DNA of 64,000 nucleotides from Thermoguttaceae bacterium (lineage in GTDB: Bacteria; Planctomycetota; Planctomycetia; Pirellulales; Thermoguttaceae): contig JANXBW010000013.1 of the NCBI GenBank assembly GCA_025060325.1, positions 60,292 through 124,291 on the forward strand. The letters run 5' to 3'. Each line of letters starts with the position of its first letter. The stretch's first letter is position 1. Positions 58,435 to 64,000 of the stretch are shown here, in pieces. Position numbers and translations under genes: made by a program. The notes under the pieces are model-generated. The model was not told the origin of the DNA and did not search any database. It saw only the letters and a list, made by a program, of their open reading frames with translations.

Positions 58435-60234
58435 TCAAATGAGCGGAAAGAGGATCGAGGCAAGCACGGTAACCAAGGCCCCGAAAGTTCCGATAAGTAT
58501 CAAAAGCACAGTCCAAGTCTGGAGAGTTTCCTTTTCGGTAAAGCCGCCCATTCGTGCGTAAACCCAAAAACCACTATCATTCATCCACGAACCACACATG
58601 GATCCGCAACCGATCGCCACGGCTAAGTAAACGGGGTGGCATCCTAAGGTTTCCGGGGATGCCCCGATGGCGGCCATCATCGCCGAGGACGTGATCATCG
58701 ATACAGTACCAGAGCCTTGGGCCACTTTCATCACCGATGCTAAAAGGAAGCCAAGAACCAGCAACCATCGGCCTCCAAGCGTCCCGGATTGGCCCAAAAG
58801 CGCTTCAAGAGAGTTTTGAACGCCTGCTTCCCGGAGGACCGCTCCGAACGCTCCGCCACCAGCCGTGATCAGAATGATAATCCCAGCGCTCATGAGGGCG
58901 GTTTCGGTCACTTGTCCTAACTGATCTAAAGTCAATCCCCGCCAGCGGATAAGAGTGCCCATAGCAATAACGGCCGCCAAAAACAGGCTAAAGTTAGGAT
59001 TTCCCAGGATCGCTGCGATTTCGGCCACCTGTTCCCACGGGCCAGTTCGTCGACAATCGGGGAATGCCGCCTCAAGCAGCATCCAGTTATGTAGTGCTCG
59101 CTCCCGGGGCGAAAGTTGATCCAAGGCGCGAACAAGCCGCTCTTTTCGCGACCATTGGGCCGACTCGGCCGGCAGCTTTCGCTCCGCCCGACTCCGCAGT
59201 TGTTGTGCTTCAGGAGGCGGCACGACTTCCGCTAAAAACTCCGCGGTGGCGAACTGGCTCTGGCCGACCTGATGACTGATAAATTCGCGGAGGCGAGTAA
59301 CTGTGTTTTCCGGCACCGGTCGAGGGCCGGCGCTCAGCGCTTCTCGCAGCCGCTCCGGCAAGCGTTCGTAGAGCAACCGAAGAGGCGCATCGGGAGGAGT
59401 CTTCTCTGCGTTGGCGAGCTTGTCACAGAGCCGATGCCAATCGAGACAATCGCCATGGATCCGCATGGTTTCCGCCTCGGCTCGCGCGGTCATTTGCGCA
59501 AACGTATTAGCGGAAATGAGGATCACCGGAAGAAGAATGGGCGCAAAGGACAAGATCAGTCCTGGCATTTGGTCTTCGGACAGTGGCGCCGGTTCCTCCT
59601 CACCCGGATAAGGCCGCATGGGGATATCCATCCTTTTGTTCATTAGAAGACAGATGAACATAGCCAACACGGCCATGGGAATGCCGATCACTGCCCCCAC
59701 GAGGATGAGAAGACCCAGATCGATCCTGAAGGTCTCCGCCATAACAAGTGGGCCGGGGGTAGGGGGGACAATACTGTGCGTGATAACAGCGCCGGCCGCA
59801 ATTGCCGTTACATAAAGTACATAATCGCGTCGGGTTTGCCGCCACAGCGAGCGAGCCAGGGGTACCAAAAGGTAAAAAACCGTGTCAAAGAACACCGGGA
59901 TCGACAAGACGTATCCGCTTGCCAAAAGGGCCGCGCTGGTTCGTTGTTTACCAAGGAGACGCTGGAAAAACCGAACAATACGATCGGCCGCGCCGCTGTC
60001 CATCAAGCATTTACCAATGATCGCGGCAAAGGCGATGACAATGGCGATACTTGTAGCGGTGCGTCCGAAGCCCTCGGCTACTCGGGTTATCTTGAGCGAC
60101 CACTGCCCGGGAGATACTATACTGACCAATATCGCCGCGGTGATCAGGGCCACAAAGGCGTTGACTCGAAAGCGGATGATGAGCGTCAATACAGCAGCAA
60201 TTCCGAAAGCGAGGATGACAAACGGCGTCCACAT
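58435..60234 (-). CDS. GntP-family gluconate:H+ symporter with a large insertion
   Basis: The product is a 599-residue inner-membrane permease, against about 440-450 for the family. Typical elements are present: GFGRTATSIAIVIAFAAIIGKCLMDSGAA, SIPVFFDTVFYLLVPLA, THSIVPPTPGPLVMAE and, late, VAQGSGTVSMITSSAMMAAI. GntP members import gluconate and related sugar acids. Residues 248-402 are an extra soluble segment placed after ILLPVILISANTF. It is charged and helical, for example RLLYERLPERLREAL and SRKERLVRALDQLSPRERA. The ATG at 60234 has GAGGTG six bases upstream; an earlier start at 60309 is possible. Divergent from the epimerase gene. It could take up products of pectin breakdown. Confidence 0.88.
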   Translation of the reverse strand: MWTPFVILAFGIAAVLTLIIRFRVNAFVALITAAILVSIVSPGQWSLKITRVAEGFGRTATSIAIVIAFAAIIGKCLMDSGAADRIVRFFQRLLGKQRTSAALLASGYVLSIPVFFDTVFYLLVPLARSLWRQTRRDYVLYVTAIAAGAVITHSIVPPTPGPLVMAETFRIDLGLLILVGAVIGIPMAVLAMFICLLMNKRMDIPMRPYPGEEEPAPLSEDQMPGLILSFAPILLPVILISANTFAQMTARAEAETMRIHGDCLDWHRLCDKLANAEKTPPDAPLRLLYERLPERLREALSAGPRPVPENTVTRLREFISHQVGQSQFATAEFLAEVVPPPEAQQLRSRAERKLPAESAQWSRKERLVRALDQLSPRERALHNWMLLEAAFPDCRRTGPWEQVAEIAAILGNPNFSLFLAAVIAMGTLIRWRGLTLDQLGQVTETALMSAGIIILITAGGGAFGAVLREAGVQNSLEALLGQSGTLGGRWLLVLGFLLASVMKVAQGSGTVSMITSSAMMAAIGASPETLGCHPVYLAVAIGCGSMCGSWMNDSGFWVYARMGGFTEKETLQTWTVLLILIGTFGALVTVLASILFPLI

Positions 60235-60289
60235 AGTCAGCACCTCTCGCAGGAGGGCGTTGGAGCAGAAGGTGTCAACGTATTTCGGT

Positions 60290-60556
60290 CTAACTCGCTG
60301 GCTGCACACCCATCAGTTGGCACAGGAAGTCTTTTGAAGGTCGATTGTCGTAGAGCAAGTGAACAAGAAATGTAATAAGGCGGACTTTGGCCTGCAAGGA
60401 GTGGCCCATAAGGCCGTTGAATCGATCCGGAACCTCGAGTTTTGCCAGAAACCAGGTCAATTCTCGGGGAAGACCCGAGCAACCCGTAGAACTATTTGAG
60501 CTTACCCCGCGGAAGATTGCGGTGGCTAAGGCCTTGCGAAAGCCTCGCGGAGTCAA
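60290..60556 (-). CDS. Possible small protein upstream of the permease
   Basis: An 88-codon minus frame ends 55 bases before the gntP-like start. The second half has a protein-like pattern (LTWFLAKLEVPDRFNGLMG, then AKVRLITFLVHLLYDN), while the first half looks random, so a later start is likely. It occupies the divergent promoter region, which makes a real gene less likely. No family recognised. Confidence 0.25.
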   Translation of the reverse strand: MTPRGFRKALATAIFRGVSSNSSTGCSGLPRELTWFLAKLEVPDRFNGLMGHSLQAKVRLITFLVHLLYDNRPSKDFLCQLMGVQPAS

Positions 60557-60561
60557 GGTCG

Positions 60562-61578
60562 ATGATATTGCGGACTTATAGCTTCGAGCTGCCCCTTGAG
60601 TACCCGTTTGGCATCTCCCGGGGAACCGCCACGGTAAGCCGGACGTTAGTGGTGGAAGTCCGCTCGGGAGACTATGCCGGCTATGGGGAGGCAGGCGAAA
60701 ACGGCTACTACGGCGTCACTATCCCGGCAATGAAGGCGCGTCTAGACGGCCTGGCTGAGTGGCTTACTACCCAGGAACCGCAAGAGCCGGAAAAGTTTTG
60801 GCCGCTTCTTTTTGACCGCCTGCAGGGGGATACATTCAGCCTTTGTGCGGTGGACTGCGCGTTGCACGATCTGTGGGGCAAATTGATCGGAGAGCCAGTG
60901 TGGAAACGCTGGGGACTTAAGTTAGCCAATTTACCCCCAAGCGATTACACGATCGGAATTGATCGGCCGGAAATCATGTTGGCAAAGTTGAGGGCAAGGC
61001 CCGGCTGGCCTGTGTATAAAATCAAGTTGGGAACCGAGTACGATCTGGAGGTGGTACGGCTGCTTCGGTCCGAAACAGATGTGCCTTTTCGCGTTGATGC
61101 CAATGCGGCTTGGACGCGAGAGGAAGCTGCGCGAAAGATCGAAGTTCTGGCCACTTTAGGTGTGGAGCTAGTCGAACAGCCTCTTCGACCGGACGATTGG
61201 GAAGGAGCACGTTGGCTTTATGAACGAAGTGCTTTACCCATCATTGCTGACGAGTCTTGTCGTACTGTAGACGATCTGCCTGCTTGCGTCGGATGCTTTC
61301 ATGGCATCAACGTGAAGTTAGTAAAATGCGGGGGCTTGACGGCCGCCTGGCATCTGATTAGCGAGGCACGGAAGATGGGCTTTCGCATCATGGTCGGTTG
61401 CATGACCGAGTCAACAATCGGCATTTCCGCAGCGGCCCAGCTCCTGCCTCTTGTGGACTATGCCGACCTCGATGGGGCGGTGCTTCTTGCGCAAGACCTG
61501 GCCGAGGGGGTCCACGTCGACATGGGGCAAGTTATATTCCCTGATCGCGGGGGTTGCGGGATTACCCCGAAGTTTTAG
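60562..61578 (+). CDS. Enolase-superfamily dipeptide epimerase (MLE/L-Ala-D/L-Glu epimerase type)
   Basis: The product is a 338-residue enolase-fold enzyme that would epimerise L-Ala-D-Glu or similar dipeptides from cell-wall recycling. The N-terminal capping domain starts ILRTYSFELPLEYPFGISRG. Barrel motifs are the KxK pair VYKIKLGTEYD, metal ligands DANAAW, ELVEQPL and IADESC, and the second catalytic lysine in NVKLVKCGGLTAA. The last strand, GCMTESTIGISAAAQLL, is as in dipeptide epimerases. Specificity for Ala-Glu or other dipeptides is not proven. The ATG at 60562 follows AAGGTCG. The gene is divergent from the permease. Confidence 0.88.
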   Translation: MILRTYSFELPLEYPFGISRGTATVSRTLVVEVRSGDYAGYGEAGENGYYGVTIPAMKARLDGLAEWLTTQEPQEPEKFWPLLFDRLQGDTFSLCAVDCALHDLWGKLIGEPVWKRWGLKLANLPPSDYTIGIDRPEIMLAKLRARPGWPVYKIKLGTEYDLEVVRLLRSETDVPFRVDANAAWTREEAARKIEVLATLGVELVEQPLRPDDWEGARWLYERSALPIIADESCRTVDDLPACVGCFHGINVKLVKCGGLTAAWHLISEARKMGFRIMVGCMTESTIGISAAAQLLPLVDYADLDGAVLLAQDLAEGVHVDMGQVIFPDRGGCGITPKF

Positions 61579-61877
61579 GGGATGCAGCTTCTTACCTCAC
61601 GGAGTCGATGAGGTTTCTTGTCTTTAAGAGGCGCTGGGGATTGGCTGGGGTGGCCAGATGCTCCTCTCTCTGCGTTTTGTGCCGGTTTTGGCCGACGAGT
61701 TCCCAGTCCGCTGGCAGCTTAGGCCTAATTAATCTTGCCGCCACCGGAATAATTGGGAAACCAGTCGGAGCAAAACGTCAGCTCGTCACGGCTCGAAAAT
61801 CTCGATTCGTTCACCAAGAACGAAATGGCGTTTGAGTTCGCACCTTAGCGTAAACATCCTTGAAAGGAGCCCAGTCG

Positions 61878-62969
61878 ATGACAATGTGGCGTAGGCGTAG
61901 GGAATTTCTGACAGCTCTCTTTAGCTTTTGGGTGGGGGTGGGGCTCTCGCTCCTGGGAGAGCTTGCCGTTAAGGCTTCCCAGGCTGACGAGCTTCAGCTT
62001 GTTGTTAATCCTTACGAGGGGATCGACTGGGAAAAAGTTTACAGGGTAAAGACAGGGCTTCATGCACACACAACCGAAAGTGATGGCAGCGAACCCCCGG
62101 AGCGAATGATCGACGAATACCGTCGTTTGGGCTTTCGAGCACTTGCCTTGACCGATCACGACAAGTGTACCTGGCCATGGGAAAAATGGGGCCGCAGTGC
62201 CAATGACCTAGGGATGCTTGCCATTCCCGGCAACGAATTATCGCGACATCATCACACGGTCAGCCTGTTTACTACTTACGAAAGCGAGCTATCGGATCTC
62301 AACAAGAATCTCGAAAACATAAACAATTTGGGCGGATTGGCTATCCTTGCCCATCCCGGGCGATACTGGAAACCAACCGCCGCAGGCGTGGTCCCCGCTG
62401 ATGTGCTTGAGCGCTACAAGAGCCTGTTTATGGCGCACGACGTTTTGATTGGGATCGAGGTCATCAATTACGAGAATCGGTATCCGCACGATCGGCTCCT
62501 GTGGGATGCCTTGTTGGAGCAGGTGATGCCCGGCCGACCAGTGTGGGGAGTTGCCAATGACGATGCCCATTCTCGGTCGGCTGTGGGCCGCAACTGGGTT
62601 GTGTTGTTGATGACGGAGCTTTCACTCTCGGCTGCGAAGGAAGCACTTCGCCAGGGGCGGTTCTACTTTGCTACCATCACCACGCACGATAGGCTCGTGC
62701 GCAACCGGGAGCAAACTCCGGAGATCATTGCCGTGCTACATCATCCACAAGAGGCTGTGCTGGAAATAAAGGCCGTTAGCGGCGGAAAGCCGCTGCCAGA
62801 AGAAGCCTGTGTGTGGATTTCCGCGGGAAAGGTTGTTCACAAGGGTATGCGTTTACACTACAACCGGACGCCAGGGTTAAGGTCCTATGTGCGGGCGGAA
62901 CTGAAAGGCCAGGGCGGAACAGCGTTTACGCAGCCGTTTGGCTTTGCAGTCAAAGCACCGAACCAATAA
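61878..62969 (+). CDS. Exported PHP-domain metal-dependent phosphoesterase-like protein
   Basis: The product is a 363-residue protein with an N-terminal signal (RRREFLTALFSFWVGVGLSLL), perhaps a lipid or twin-arginine anchor. The PHP domain has GLHAHTTESDGSEPPERMI, then ALTDHDKCTWPW, the ELSRHHHTVSLF His cluster, AILAHPGRYWKP and VANDDAHSRSAVG. These form the usual three-metal site. The C-terminal 90 residues are a beta-type domain. Members of this family hydrolyse phosphate esters, but exported forms are not well understood. AAGGAG lies eight bases before the ATG. CCTCC-TAT-GGAGG just after the stop is a small hairpin. Confidence 0.85.
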   Translation: MTMWRRRREFLTALFSFWVGVGLSLLGELAVKASQADELQLVVNPYEGIDWEKVYRVKTGLHAHTTESDGSEPPERMIDEYRRLGFRALALTDHDKCTWPWEKWGRSANDLGMLAIPGNELSRHHHTVSLFTTYESELSDLNKNLENINNLGGLAILAHPGRYWKPTAAGVVPADVLERYKSLFMAHDVLIGIEVINYENRYPHDRLLWDALLEQVMPGRPVWGVANDDAHSRSAVGRNWVVLLMTELSLSAAKEALRQGRFYFATITTHDRLVRNREQTPEIIAVLHHPQEAVLEIKAVSGGKPLPEEACVWISAGKVVHKGMRLHYNRTPGLRSYVRAELKGQGGTAFTQPFGFAVKAPNQ

Positions 62970-63526
62970 TTTGAACCTCCTATGGAGGATTTAAAATAGC
63001 TTGCTCGGGGGGATTAAAGTGCCTTATAGCGCTTCCTGGCTAAAAAATTTTTCCTTATGATATGGACTTTAAGGCGCCGCACCCGTATGCTGGAAAGTTG
63101 TTGAAAGCTCCGGGGCAAATTGCGGGAAAGGGCACTCGACGATTAATTCAGGTTTTCGTGCGGGCAGGAGCCAACGCTTCTTCTTCATCCGGACAAGTCT
63201 TTCGAACCGATCAGAACCTTTACCCGGAAGAAGCAAAAACGCGACCCCTGCCCGGCTTGAGGGGTTTTGCCGAGGGGACCGTGGCAAAAGAGACCTCGGC
63301 TGACTTGCTTCCGACCGGGTGACACGAGCCGGCTTAGTGCCGGACCGCCTCGAAGTCGGGCAGGGAGTCGCTAAAGTGCTTTTCCTTCGCAGTTAGTTTC
63401 TAACGCCGCAGAGGTTTCTCTCTCGAAAGTCTTGGATTGTCCTATCTAATTTTGTCGACCAAAGCCATCATGATAGTAGCATTGATCGACACATTTTCAA
63501 ATTTGCAGCTCGGGGGAAAGCAATTC
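62970..63526. other. Convergent gap; the position where rsmH would follow mraZ
   Basis: The stretch contains no rsmH, ftsL or ftsI, which normally follow mraZ. Short frames at 63062-63322 are not domain-like. No clear terminator was found except the small hairpin near 62976. Confidence 0.5.
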
Positions 63527-64000
63527 TCACGACAAATCCGCTATCAGTTTTGGGAAACGCGCCATTTTACGTGATAGATAACGCAGCCAGCGTTCGGGAT
63601 GCCATAGCTCCACACAAACTGCTGCTCCTACCAGAACCACTTCTCCCCCGGCTGGAACACCTAAAAACTCGCGAAACCCTTCGGGTACCAGCAGCCGGTT
63701 TCGGCCAGCCAGCTCCACGGTACGGTGCCGGCTGGAAAGTAACCGTCCAAGTGCCTGAACCTCGCTCACGCGCCGATCCAGATCGCCCAAAGCAAGCCGC
63801 TGCTCCACCAGCCGCATCCGGTCTTGAAAAAGCCGTTCCCAGTCTTCCTTGGCCCAAAGGCTGAGGCAGCCAGCCCGTTCTTTTACGAGCACACACTCGG
63901 CCGAGGTACGGGTCAACGGCTCGGCAAGGGAGGCGGGGATGGACAGCCGGAACCGCTCATCCAGCGTTCGCGTAAATTCGCCTGCGATCCAAGTTCGCTG
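63527..64000 (-). CDS. mraZ: MraZ transcriptional regulator, N-terminus beyond the window
   Basis: MraZ is a ring-shaped DNA-binding regulator that in other bacteria heads the division and cell-wall (dcw) cluster. The frame is open to the right edge, and the 157 visible residues include most of the protein. The first repeat is GEFTRTLDERFRLSIPASLA, the second RTVELAGRNRLLVPEGFREFLG, each of the SpoVT-AbrB type. A long linker lies between them (CLSLWAKEDWERLFQDRMRLVEQRL). The gene reads toward the left, where no division gene is found. Confidence 0.92.
   Translation of the reverse strand, partial: QRTWIAGEFTRTLDERFRLSIPASLAEPLTRTSAECVLVKERAGCLSLWAKEDWERLFQDRMRLVEQRLALGDLDRRVSEVQALGRLLSSRHRTVELAGRNRLLVPEGFREFLGVPAGGEVVLVGAAVCVELWHPERWLRYLSRKMARFPKLIADLS

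Overview
This window reads as chromosomal DNA of a free-living, GC-rich bacterium, most likely a planctomycete. That is inferred from gene content, not from a marker gene. The pointers are an octaheme cytochrome c fused to HEAT and TPR repeats, a PQQ-type beta-propeller protein, an ECF sigma factor with an extra segment in region 4, a membrane-anchored protein ending in a DPFT...YSVGP...DDGG tail, an LptD-type outer-membrane protein, an mraZ gene with no division cluster beside it, and low coding density with gene-free gaps of 1 to 2 kb. I found no rRNA, tRNA, CRISPR array, insertion sequence or phage gene.

Layout. 1-2079: the DNA-uptake channel ComEC on the minus strand, cut by the window edge. 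3714-6818: an ECF sigma factor, a translationally coupled unknown protein and a second unknown protein. 6945-9017: a UvrD/PcrA-type helicase, convergent with the last. 9487-16323: a PQQ-propeller protein, the octaheme cytochrome and a SufR-like Fe-S regulator. 17242-20131: an alpha/beta hydrolase, an ATP-grasp enzyme and a NusG paralogue. 22365-27757: secreted or envelope enzymes (transglutaminase-like, Tat-exported oligogalacturonate-lyase-like propeller, SppA protease, PIG-L deacetylase).

28090-35346 is a plus-strand information-processing block: ABC-F ATPase, CoaE, Rho, RibH, NusB and FtsY. It is followed by an SDR that has lost most of its catalytic residues, NAD+-dependent DNA ligase, PurN, a PII protein, a HAD phosphatase and a membrane-anchored planctomycete-type protein. 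45089-55491 is another plus-strand run: endonuclease III, two GT39-like membrane glycosyltransferases, LptD and a large exo-rhamnogalacturonan-lyase-like protein. The window ends with a metallophosphoesterase, a GntP permease with a large insertion, a dipeptide-epimerase-like enolase, a PHP-domain protein and mraZ, cut by the right edge.

Two themes stand out. One is growth on plant-type polysaccharide: oligogalacturonate-lyase-like and PcRGLX/YetA-like proteins, with a sugar-acid permease. The other is envelope building: LptD, glycosyltransferases, SppA. The strongest unusual signals are a FliG-C-like domain inserted between the first and second haem sites of the octaheme cytochrome, a compact promoter, operator and leader-hairpin arrangement before the oligogalacturonate-lyase-like gene, the active-site-dead SDR, and the roughly 150-residue insertion in the GntP permease. 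I did not see an obvious multi-gene defence or mobile system.
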